NCBI GenBank assembly: GCA_007128075.1
Contig: SKYD01000297.1
Location: 1 to 5,569 of the forward strand
DNA length: 5,569 nt
Direction: 5' to 3'
From: Thiorhodovibrio sp.
GTDB lineage: Bacteria > Pseudomonadota > Gammaproteobacteria > Chromatiales > Chromatiaceae
The notes under the pieces were generated by a model. The model did no database searches. It was not told the DNA's origin and worked only from the letters and a program-made list of their open reading frames with translations. Below, in pieces: positions 1 to 5,569 of the stretch. The stretch's first letter is position 1, and each line of letters starts with the position of its first letter. The position numbers were made by a program, and so were the translations under genes.

Positions 1-198
1 GAGGCTTTTTAGCTCCAGATAGGCGGCTGGTTGCTCAGTGCCAGCAAACGCCATCGCCGCTGGTGGCTCTAACAGCACCATTACATAGCGCTCGGGTTTG
101 CCAAGCAACTCCGCCACCGTGCGCGAGGCCGAGGCAAGAAGCTGACTGCGATCAGCAGCGGAAACGCTGACATTGGTGTGGATTTTGAGGGTGGGCAT
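1..198 (-). CDS. MIF/phenylpyruvate tautomerase-family protein (partial, C-terminus off the left edge)
   Basis: The minus-strand reading frame starts with ATG at 198 and stays open for 66 codons to the window edge. The protein begins MPTLKIHTNV, so Pro2 would become the N-terminal catalytic proline after Met removal, as in the tautomerase/MIF superfamily. The segment LLGKPERYVMV (residues 31-41) matches the family GKP-x-x-Y signature, whose Lys and Tyr help form the active site in MIF. The segment around MAFAGTEQPAAY and the closing LKSL also fit MIF, where an S-I-G motif follows shortly after. Family members are about 115 residues and form trimers with active sites between subunits, so roughly half is missing. 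They tautomerise keto/enol acids such as phenylpyruvate in vitro; the bacterial role is usually unknown. An AGGAAA ribosome binding site six bases upstream supports the start. The gene is divergent from the operon to its right, with no obvious functional link. Confidence 0.88.
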   Translation of the reverse strand, partial: MPTLKIHTNVSVSAADRSQLLASASRTVAELLGKPERYVMVLLEPPAAMAFAGTEQPAAYLELKSL

Positions 199-204
199 AA
201 AATA

Positions 205-210
205 TTTCCT
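205..210 (-). promoter_or_regulatory. Ribosome binding site of the tautomerase gene
   Basis: Read on the minus strand, AGGAAA lies six bases before the ATG at 198. This is a good Shine-Dalgarno match at normal spacing and supports that start codon. Confidence 0.6.
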
Positions 211-221
211 GTGCTAAGTTT

Positions 222-249
222 CGTATAGTGTCTGATTTTTTTCAGTGAA
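222..249 (-). promoter_or_regulatory. Candidate sigma-70-type promoter for the tautomerase gene
   Basis: On the minus strand a -35-like TTCACT (complement of 244-249) and a -10-like TATACG (complement of 222-227) are separated by 16 bases. Each matches its consensus at four of six positions. It sits a little upstream of the ribosome binding site, leaving a short leader. It was chosen by eye in an AT-rich region, so it is only a candidate. Confidence 0.3.
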
Positions 250-261
250 ATTCAAGAATTT
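248..261. promoter_or_regulatory. 14-bp dyad in the divergent promoter region, possible operator
   Basis: The sequence AAATTCAAGAATTT is an inverted repeat with perfect 6-bp arms (AAATTC and GAATTT) around a 2-bp centre. It lies between the divergent genes and overlaps the candidate -35 elements of both promoters, where a repressor or activator could affect both directions. No regulator gene is in the window and the arms are AT-rich, so chance is a real alternative. Confidence 0.25.
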
Positions 262-280
262 TTACTCTTTCCGCTATGCT
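251..280 (+). promoter_or_regulatory. Candidate sigma-70-type promoter for the five-gene run
   Basis: A -10-like TATGCT at 275-280 is preceded, 18 bases upstream, by a weak -35-like TTCAAG at 251-256 (three of six consensus positions). Transcription would begin near 287, leaving a leader of about 40 bases before the ATG at 327. The ATG at 276 lies inside this -10 element, which argues against it as the translation start. This is the only non-coding region upstream of the plus-strand genes, so the operon promoter is expected here, but the exact elements are guesses. Confidence 0.35.
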
Positions 281-314
281 AAACTGCCCAAAAACGAAGC
301 CAATCCTTCATATC

Positions 315-320
315 AAGGAG
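315..320 (+). promoter_or_regulatory. Ribosome binding site that fixes the methyltransferase start at 327
   Basis: AAGGAG lies six bases before ATG 327, a near-perfect Shine-Dalgarno sequence. The in-frame ATG at 276 has no comparable site, and its 17 extra codons (containing KTKPILHIKES) do not look like the N-terminus of this family. The start is therefore placed at 327. Confidence 0.8.
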
Positions 321-326
321 TCAGCG

Positions 327-845
327 ATGTCGAATCAGATAGAACCTAGCCAAAAATCGCGTCGCTGGGGGTTGATACCTAAGCGCGGCGAGCATTTAGT
401 CGTCATTCAAATTGTTGTTATCTTAGGATTTATTTGGCTGCCGGTGTGGCGACCGGGGATGCTCGACACTTGGGCGCAGGCAGGCGCTTGGTGGGCTGTC
501 GCGCTGGCGGTGCCATTGGGGGTGCTGGCATTGATCATCGGTGCCCTAGGCACCTATCATCTGCGGACGAATTTAACGCCGTTGCCCTATCCAGTGGATC
601 ATAATCAGCTCGTGCAGACGGGGATTTATGGTCTTATCCGTCATCCGCTGTATACCAGCTTGATTTGTATCGCGCTTTCGTGGACGCTATATCAGCTCAG
701 TCTCTCGCATGTGCTCGCCTTGCCGCTGTTTTTTGGCTTTTTTGCCTACAAGGCTGCCATTGAAGAACGCTGGCTGCGCGCTCGTCATCCCGAGTATGCC
801 AACTATGCTCGGCGAGTGCGCGCATTTTTTCCGTGGATTTATTAA
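327..845 (+). CDS. ICMT/PEMT-like integral membrane methyltransferase
   Basis: A 172-residue membrane protein of the isoprenylcysteine carboxyl methyltransferase / phospholipid methyltransferase-like superfamily. Hydrophobic segments lie at about residues 23-41 and 53-75, with a long one at 105-141 that probably forms a helical hairpin. The hallmark GIYGLIRHPLY (99-109), with its Arg-His-Pro, and the later EERWLRARHPEYANY (146-160), with Glu-Glu and a conserved Tyr, are the two cofactor-binding signatures of the family. These enzymes use S-adenosylmethionine to methylate lipophilic or carboxylate substrates at the cytoplasmic membrane. Most bacteria lack prenylated CAAX proteins, so the natural substrate is unknown. 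The stop codon directly abuts the ATG of the ATP-grasp gene, implying co-transcription and perhaps translational coupling. The family call is firm; the substrate cannot be read from the sequence. Confidence 0.85.
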   Translation: MSNQIEPSQKSRRWGLIPKRGEHLVVIQIVVILGFIWLPVWRPGMLDTWAQAGAWWAVALAVPLGVLALIIGALGTYHLRTNLTPLPYPVDHNQLVQTGIYGLIRHPLYTSLICIALSWTLYQLSLSHVLALPLFFGFFAYKAAIEERWLRARHPEYANYARRVRAFFPWIY

Positions 846-3422
846 ATGACAATTAGTAATCAGCCAACTGCTGGATTTATTGCCCCGCCAACGCTGATCG
901 ATGACTATCGGCCAGCGCCAGGGGTGTTTGATGAGATGCGTGCCGCTGATGGCTCATTGCGTCCACATTGGCAATATCTATTGGAAGCGTTGCGCGGGCT
1001 AGGGCCTGGCGAGATCGACTCCCGACGGCGCGAGGCGCGGCGGCTGATTCGTGACAATGGTGTGACCTACAATATTCAGGGCGATCCACGGGGGATGTCG
1101 CGCCCCTGGGAGCTTGACCCGCTGCCGCTGTTGATTCAGGGGCAAGAATGGGCGGAGCTGGAGCGCGGGCTGATTCAGCGTGCCGAGTTGCTCAATCTGA
1201 TGTTGGTTGATCTGTACGGCGAGCGCGAGCTGGTGCGCAGAGGGCTGATTCCGATTGAGCTGATTCACGGTCACGCGGGCTATTTACTGCCCTGTCATGG
1301 CGTGGAATTTTCTGGCAATAAACCGCTGGTGCTGTTTGCCGCTGACCTCACCCGCACCGCCGAGGGGCGGTGGCAGGTGATCGCTGATCGCACCCAAAGC
1401 CCGTCTGGCGCTGGCTACGCGCTGGAGAATCGCATCGTGTTGTCACGGGTGTTGCCTAGCCTGTTTCGTGACTCGCATGTGCATCGGCTGGCGAATTTTT
1501 ATCGTGGGGTGCGGCGGGCGATGAATCGGCTCGCCCCCAATCAAGAAGACCTCGCACGCATCGCGCTGATGACTCCAGGGCCGAGCCATGCTGCCCACTT
1601 TGAACACTCCTATCTCGCCAATTATCTGGGGTTTTTATTGGTGCAGGGCAGCGATCTTTCAGTGCGCGATGGGGCGCTGTGGCTGCGCACTTTAGGGCGG
1701 CTGGAGCGCATCGACGGGCTGTTACGCCGCGTTGATGATGTATGGTGTGACACCCTAGAGCTACGCGAGGATTCGCTGCTGGGGGTGCCAGGCTTATTGG
1801 CGGCGGTGCGAGCGGGCAATGTGGTGGTTGCCAATGCACTCGGCAGCGGGGTGCTTGAGCATCCTGGGCTGATGGCGCGTTTGCCCAAACTGTGTCAGCA
1901 CTTGCTTGGCGAGGAACTGTTGCTGCCCCAGGTGCGCACCTGGTGGTGTGGCGATGCCGAGGATTGCGCCTATGTGCTTGCCAATCTTCAGCAGTTGGTG
2001 ATCCGCTCGCTTGATGATCTCTATGGAGCAGGGCATGTGTTTGGTCATGCGTTGAGCGCAGCGGAGCGCGAGACGCTGATGGCGACCATTCGCGCCCAGC
2101 CGACGCGCTTTGTTGCCCAAGAAGATGTCAAGCCATCCACCGCCCCTGCCTATCTGGATTCGCGGATTGCGCCGCGCCCCTTTGTGTTGCGGAGTTTTTT
2201 GGTGGGCGAGGAGGACGGCTATGCGGTGATGCCTGGCGGTCTTGGGCGGCTGGCGCGCGATCCCGAAACGCCGATTGTCTCCAATCAGCTCGGTGGTCTG
2301 GGCAAAGACACCTGGGTGCTTGCCAGCGAGCCTGAACGACAGGAAACACTGAGCATCGGCAGTGACCGCACCGTCCCCGCGCAGCTTCAAGACAGTGAGG
2401 TGTCGTCGCGGGTGGCGGATAATCTGTTCTGGATCGGTCGCTATGCCGAGCGTGCCGAAGGACTGGTGCGGCTGTTGCGGGTGACCATTCTTAAAGTCTC
2501 CGACCGCTTTAATTTTACTGATGACCAAGAAGCCGATTGTCTGCGTTCGCTGTTGCGGGCGCTGGCGCATCAAAGTCAGGCGGTCATTGATGAGTCCCAG
2601 GTGTGGCTCGATGACCCCGCCCCCGAGCTGTTAGCATTGACCACCGATAGCGACCGCCTCGGCGGTCTGCCCCAAACCTTGCAGGCACTGATCCAAGCCG
2701 CGTGGTCGGTGCGCGAGCGGCTGTCAAATGACACCTGGCGCATTGTCAACGACATCGAAAAACGGCTGCGGCGGCTCACCCGCTTTGCTCCGCAGGCACT
2801 CGGCGGCGCGCTCGATGTGCTCGATCCATTAATTACCTCGCTGGTGGCGTTCTCGGGGCTGACTCAGGAAAACATGACCCATAATGAGGGCTGGCATTTT
2901 CTTGAATCGGGTCGCCGTTTGGAGCGTGGTGCCAATCTGGCGCGGCTGATGCGGGCGACACTGGTGGTGGTGACCAGCGAACAAGAAGAAAATCTGACCA
3001 TTGAGGCGGTGTTGGGGGTCACTGACAGCTTGATGACCTATCGCCGGCGTTATCAGGGCGGCACCCGAGTGGGCGCGCTGCTCGATCTGGTGCTTCAGGA
3101 TGAAACCAACCCGCGCTCGCTGGCCTATCAGGTGGTGCGGTTGCAGCATCTGCTGGCGCAAATGCCGCAGTGCGGATTAGGGCCGCAACGCAGTCAGGGG
3201 CAAAAAATCATCATGCGCCTGCTCACTGATTTGCGCCTTGCCGAGATCGATCAACTTGCCTCAGCAGGTGCCAATGGCAGTCGCCGCGAGGCACTTGAAC
3301 AGCGGCTGATCACCATCGAGGCGGCACTGGCCTCGCTGTCCAATGCCTTAACTGCGCAGTATTTCCATCACGAAGAGCGCCCCCATCATCTCATCGAGCC
3401 GCGCCAGGGGATCACGCAATGA
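846..3422 (+). CDS. Circularly permuted type 2 ATP-grasp / alpha-E fusion protein
   Basis: An 858-residue cytosolic two-domain protein with no signal peptide or membrane segment. Residues about 20-495 are a circularly permuted ATP-grasp domain (formerly DUF404/DUF407). Recognisable family blocks are NGVTYN (71-76), ENRIVLSRVLP (194-204), HFEHSYLANYLG (251-262), VQGSDLSVRDG (266-276), RRVDD (294-298), LGVPGLLAAVRAGNVVVANA (312-331) and VMPGGLGRLA (461-470). Residues about 518-840 are the alpha-E helical domain (DUF403), opening with NLFWIGRYAERAE (526-538). ATP-grasp enzymes join a carboxylate to an amine through an acyl-phosphate, so an ATP-dependent amide or peptide ligase is the expected activity; the substrates are unknown. 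In many genomes the two domains are separate adjacent genes, but fusions of this size also occur. The start follows the upstream stop without a gap and has only a weak GGA (835-837) as ribosome site, suggesting coupling. It overlaps the transglutaminase gene by four bases. Confidence 0.92.
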   Translation: MTISNQPTAGFIAPPTLIDDYRPAPGVFDEMRAADGSLRPHWQYLLEALRGLGPGEIDSRRREARRLIRDNGVTYNIQGDPRGMSRPWELDPLPLLIQGQEWAELERGLIQRAELLNLMLVDLYGERELVRRGLIPIELIHGHAGYLLPCHGVEFSGNKPLVLFAADLTRTAEGRWQVIADRTQSPSGAGYALENRIVLSRVLPSLFRDSHVHRLANFYRGVRRAMNRLAPNQEDLARIALMTPGPSHAAHFEHSYLANYLGFLLVQGSDLSVRDGALWLRTLGRLERIDGLLRRVDDVWCDTLELREDSLLGVPGLLAAVRAGNVVVANALGSGVLEHPGLMARLPKLCQHLLGEELLLPQVRTWWCGDAEDCAYVLANLQQLVIRSLDDLYGAGHVFGHALSAAERETLMATIRAQPTRFVAQEDVKPSTAPAYLDSRIAPRPFVLRSFLVGEEDGYAVMPGGLGRLARDPETPIVSNQLGGLGKDTWVLASEPERQETLSIGSDRTVPAQLQDSEVSSRVADNLFWIGRYAERAEGLVRLLRVTILKVSDRFNFTDDQEADCLRSLLRALAHQSQAVIDESQVWLDDPAPELLALTTDSDRLGGLPQTLQALIQAAWSVRERLSNDTWRIVNDIEKRLRRLTRFAPQALGGALDVLDPLITSLVAFSGLTQENMTHNEGWHFLESGRRLERGANLARLMRATLVVVTSEQEENLTIEAVLGVTDSLMTYRRRYQGGTRVGALLDLVLQDETNPRSLAYQVVRLQHLLAQMPQCGLGPQRSQGQKIIMRLLTDLRLAEIDQLASAGANGSRREALEQRLITIEAALASLSNALTAQYFHHEERPHHLIEPRQGITQ
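3406..3411 (+). promoter_or_regulatory. Ribosome binding site of the transglutaminase gene
   Basis: AGGGGA lies seven bases before ATG 3419, inside the end of the ATP-grasp/alpha-E reading frame. Together with the ATGA stop-start overlap, it supports the start at 3419 and tightly linked translation of the two proteins. Confidence 0.55.
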
Positions 3423-4309
3423 AGTATCATGTTAAGCATGTCACGCGCTATGTTTATGCAGCACCAGTTTCGCTTTGTCATAGCATCGCCCATCTCAAGC
3501 CACGCAGCACCCCGCAGCAACGCTGTTTGACCGCCAATCTGCGTATTTCGCCCTGGCCGTCGGTGGCGCGTGAGCATCGCGATCTGTTTGAAAACCGAGT
3601 GAATTATTTTTCAATTCAGCAAGCGCATTCAACGCTAGAAATCACTGCCACCAGTGAGATTGAGGTGCAGGCGCAACAACTGCCGCCATTCGATGTCACC
3701 CCCGCTTGGGAACAAGTCGTTGAACAACTGCGCACCGACAATGATCCAGAGTGCATTGCGGCGCGGCTGTTTTTGCTGCCCTCGCCAGCAATCAGCCAGC
3801 TCAAAGCAGCAACCGATTTAGCGCGGGAGAGTTTCACCCCAGGCCGTCCGCTGTTGGCAGCCGCTGAGGCATTTACCGCGCAGATTTTTGAGCAATTTGA
3901 ATACGACCCCAGTTTCACCACAATCGCAACGCCCTTAAATCTGGTGCTACAGCATAAGCGCGGGGTGTGTCAGGATTTTGCCCATCTGGCGATTGCTGCG
4001 CTGCGTGGTCTAGGAATTGCCGCCCGCTATGTCAGCGGCTATCTCGAAACCTTGCCGCCCCCGGGGCAGCCTAAGCTGCGCGGTGCCGATGCCTCTCATG
4101 CCTGGTTCGCGCTGTTTTTGCCAGGGCATGGCTGGGTGGATTTTGATCCAACCAACCGCTGCGTGGTGGGAGATCAGCACATCACCACCGCTGTTGGGCG
4201 CGATTATCAGGATGTCACCCCGGTGCGCGGGGTTTTTTATGGCGGCGGAGCCCATGAATTAACGGTGGCAGTCGATGTGGATCGATTGACACCTGCGACA
4301 ATTAGATAA
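3419..4309 (+). CDS. Transglutaminase-like cysteine peptidase of the ATP-grasp/alpha-E system
   Basis: A 296-residue protein with the bacterial transglutaminase N-terminal domain (about 1-85, starting MKYHVKHVTRYVYAAPVSLC) and a transglutaminase core (about 145-250). The catalytic triad is visible: Cys184 in KRGVCQDFAHL, His227 in DASHAWF and Asp242 in GWVDFDPTN. The C-terminal VTPVRGVFYGGGAHEL (266-281) is typical of the subgroup encoded next to ATP-grasp/alpha-E genes. There is no signal peptide or membrane segment, so it should act in the cytoplasm. The core fold either cleaves amide bonds or transfers acyl groups to amines. In this context a peptidase that trims or reverses the ligase product is the usual prediction, but this is not proven. 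The ATG overlaps the upstream stop as ATGA, the strongest possible operon spacing. Length is normal for the family and nothing appears truncated. Confidence 0.93.
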   Translation: MKYHVKHVTRYVYAAPVSLCHSIAHLKPRSTPQQRCLTANLRISPWPSVAREHRDLFENRVNYFSIQQAHSTLEITATSEIEVQAQQLPPFDVTPAWEQVVEQLRTDNDPECIAARLFLLPSPAISQLKAATDLARESFTPGRPLLAAAEAFTAQIFEQFEYDPSFTTIATPLNLVLQHKRGVCQDFAHLAIAALRGLGIAARYVSGYLETLPPPGQPKLRGADASHAWFALFLPGHGWVDFDPTNRCVVGDQHITTAVGRDYQDVTPVRGVFYGGGAHELTVAVDVDRLTPATIR

Positions 4310-4312
4310 AGG
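4308..4312 (+). promoter_or_regulatory. Ribosome binding site of the PsiE-like gene
   Basis: AAAGG overlaps the transglutaminase stop codon and lies seven bases before ATG 4320. It is a moderate Shine-Dalgarno match at good spacing and supports that start. Confidence 0.5.
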
Positions 4313-4319
4313 TTCGATA

Positions 4320-4811
4320 ATGCACAACGAGGATATTGACAACGAACGCAGGCGCCATGAGAACGAGCGCTTAAGGCACGAAGAATTGCCAGAAAATCAT
4401 GACGACATCCTAGTGCAATTTTTGCACCGTGCCATTCGGGTTGCGGTTAAAATTCTAGCCGTGCTGATGGTGATGGTGATTTTTTGGAGTGTGGTCGATG
4501 TCATTTATGTGATTTACTCCAAACTCATTACGCCGCCACTGGTGATGTTGGCACTTGAGGATGTGCTGGTGGTGTTTGGTGCGATCATGATTGTGCTCAT
4601 TGGTGTGGAAATTTTTATCAATATCCGCCTGTATTTGGGCAGCAATATCATTCCGGTGCAACTGGTGCTGGCAACTGCGTTAATGGCGGTGGCCCGTAAG
4701 GTGATTGTGCTTGATCTGAGTTATGTTTCCTCAGAACACATGGTCGGTATTGCCTTAATTACCTTAGCACTCGGCATCTCCTATTGGTTGGTTGCCAAAA
4801 AAACATCTTAA
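4320..4811 (+). CDS. PsiE-family (phosphate-starvation-inducible-like) inner membrane protein
   Basis: A 163-residue protein with a very charged N-terminal tail (residues 1-30, rich in Glu, Asp, Arg and His) followed by four predicted membrane helices at about 43-66, 83-103, 112-131 and 139-158. The order of helices, the acidic residue in LIGVEIFINIRLYL (93-106) and the MAVARKVIVLDL block (122-133) match the PsiE family, whose usual motif is an aliphatic run ending in A-R-K-[LIV]-I-[LIV]-x-D. E. coli PsiE is induced by phosphate starvation, but its biochemical role is unknown and no Pho box is visible here. The gene starts 10 bp after the transglutaminase stop, so it is probably in the same transcript. 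Whether it belongs functionally with the peptide-ligase genes is open. The family call is good, though small membrane proteins of this type diverge quickly. Confidence 0.8.
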   Translation: MHNEDIDNERRRHENERLRHEELPENHDDILVQFLHRAIRVAVKILAVLMVMVIFWSVVDVIYVIYSKLITPPLVMLALEDVLVVFGAIMIVLIGVEIFINIRLYLGSNIIPVQLVLATALMAVARKVIVLDLSYVSSEHMVGIALITLALGISYWLVAKKTS

Positions 4812-4829
4812 ATCTGGCTGTGAATTTTT

Positions 4830-5569
4830 ATGCGCTTGTCTGATGTCGATCAACTGTTTGTTCCCAATGCCATCGCCGTTTTTGGTGCCAGCGATCACGA
4901 AAGCTCCGTTGGCGGCATGGTCTACCGCAATGTGCTCAAAGCTGGATTTACTGGTAGCTGTTATGCGATCAATCCGCACTATCAGGAGGTCGCTGGTCAG
5001 CCTTGCTACCCGTCGTTGGCAGCACTCGATAAGCATGTCGATCTAGCACTGATTGCCACCCCAGCCGATCAGGCGGCGGGGATTCTCGATCAATGCGGCG
5101 ACTATGGAGTGCAAGCGGCGGTGGTGCATTCAGCAGGCTTTGCCGAGCAGGGAGAGCGCGGCATCGCGGTGCAAGAAAAACTTGTCGAGGCAGCACGGCG
5201 CAATCGAATCCGGGTGCTAGGTCCCAATTGTCTAGGGGTGATGCGTCCAGCACACGGCTTGAATGCCACCTTTGGCAACGATCAGGCGCTCGCTGGGCAT
5301 ATCGCGCTGGTGTCGCAATCGGGCGCGGTCTGTACCGCGATGCTTGATTGGTCAACCCCAAGGCGGATTGGCTATTCGGCGGTGGTCTCGCTTGGCGCGG
5401 CGGCAGATGTCGATTTTGGCGATGTGCTCGATTATCTGGCACTTGATCCGCAAACTCACTGCATTTTGCTCTATGTCGAGGGCATCCGTGATGCCCGCCG
5501 TTTTATGAGTGGGCTACGCGCCGCAGCGCGACTCAAGCCAGTGATTGTGGTCAAAACCGGTCGTCATCC
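4830..5569 (+). CDS. ADP-forming acyl-CoA synthetase / Pat-like acetyltransferase (partial, C-terminus off the right edge)
   Basis: The frame is open from ATG 4830 through the window end, giving 246 residues. Residues about 8-135 form a Rossmann-type CoA-binding domain, with AIAVFGASDHESSVGG (14-29), INPHY (47-51) and the end-of-domain RVLGPNCLG (128-136). Residues about 150-246 start the succinyl-CoA-synthetase-like flavodoxin domain, with IALVSQSGAV (158-167), ADVDFGDVLDYLA (192-204), LLYVEGIRDARRF (213-225) and VVKTGRH (240-246). The wording (HGLNATF, AMLDW, IRDARRF) resembles PatZ/YfiQ-type proteins, which add an ATP-grasp and a GNAT domain and acetylate lysines, including that of acetyl-CoA synthetase. 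A plain ADP-forming acetate-CoA ligase is the alternative; the missing C-terminus decides. The start is limited by an in-frame TGA at 4821-4823, and no good ribosome site precedes it. It lies 18 bp after the PsiE-like gene, so read-through from the same operon is plausible. Confidence 0.87.
   Translation, partial: MRLSDVDQLFVPNAIAVFGASDHESSVGGMVYRNVLKAGFTGSCYAINPHYQEVAGQPCYPSLAALDKHVDLALIATPADQAAGILDQCGDYGVQAAVVHSAGFAEQGERGIAVQEKLVEAARRNRIRVLGPNCLGVMRPAHGLNATFGNDQALAGHIALVSQSGAVCTAMLDWSTPRRIGYSAVVSLGAAADVDFGDVLDYLALDPQTHCILLYVEGIRDARRFMSGLRAAARLKPVIVVKTGRH

Noticed and set aside
228..243. A T-rich run in the intergenic region considered as a terminator
   Set aside because: No GC-rich hairpin precedes the T-run on either strand, and both flanking genes read away from this region, so no terminator is expected.
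276..326. A longer methyltransferase start at ATG 276
   Set aside because: The added 17 codons have no family-like features, the ATG falls within the likely -10 promoter element, and ATG 327 has a near-perfect ribosome site six bases upstream.
1794..2573. A long minus-strand open frame (259 codons) antisense to the ATP-grasp gene
   Set aside because: Its translation is rich in His, Gln, Arg and Pro with no recognisable domain. It lies opposite a strongly supported gene whose codon bias keeps the reverse frame open. It is a shadow.
4017..4262. An overlapping 81-codon plus-strand frame inside the transglutaminase gene
   Set aside because: It overlaps the region encoding the catalytic Cys-to-Asp core, has no ribosome site of note, and its translation shows no domain.
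4301..4330. Operon break or Pho-box-like promoter before the PsiE-like gene
   Set aside because: Only 10 bases separate the genes, with no hairpin and no direct repeats resembling a Pho box, so an internal phosphate-responsive promoter is not supported here.
4764..5036. Minus-strand and alternate-frame open frames across the start of the acyl-CoA synthetase gene
   Set aside because: The plus-strand frame from 4830 gives clear CoA-binding-domain motifs and remains open to the window edge. The competing frames give no recognisable protein.

Overview
The window is a compact stretch of bacterial chromosome. It holds one partial gene leaving on the minus strand at the left edge, a short divergent promoter region, and then five plus-strand genes packed end to end, the last cut by the right edge. 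No RNA genes, insertion sequences, CRISPR repeats or prophage genes were seen. The mix of families (MIF-like tautomerase, PsiE-like membrane protein, PatZ-like acyl-CoA synthetase, fused ATP-grasp/alpha-E protein with transglutaminase), the moderately GC-rich coding sequence and the AT-rich promoter region suggest a proteobacterium, probably a gammaproteobacterium. That placement is a judgement from protein style, not a database result.

Layout: 1-198 (minus) is the N-terminal part of an MIF/phenylpyruvate tautomerase-family protein. 199-326 is an AT-rich divergent intergenic region with candidate promoters on both strands and a 14-bp dyad. 327-845 encodes a small membrane methyltransferase of the isoprenylcysteine carboxyl methyltransferase (ICMT)-like type. 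846-3422 encodes an 858-residue fusion of a circularly permuted type 2 ATP-grasp domain and an alpha-E domain. 3419-4309 encodes a cytosolic transglutaminase-like cysteine peptidase with an intact Cys-His-Asp triad. 4320-4811 encodes a four-helix PsiE-family membrane protein. 4830 to the right edge encodes the CoA-binding and succinyl-CoA-synthetase-like part of an ADP-forming acyl-CoA synthetase, possibly the Pat/PatZ lysine acetyltransferase.

The core of the window is the ATP-grasp/alpha-E/transglutaminase set. Comparative genomics has predicted that this set makes and trims an unknown peptide or amide-linked product, and to my knowledge its substrate is still undefined. A membrane methyltransferase gene abuts the ATP-grasp gene with no intervening base, and a PsiE-like membrane protein follows the transglutaminase by 10 bp. 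This raises the possibility that ligation, cleavage and methylation belong to one membrane-associated pathway. The gaps of 0, -4, 10 and 18 bp make co-transcription from the promoter region before 327 likely. A functional link among all five genes is inference.
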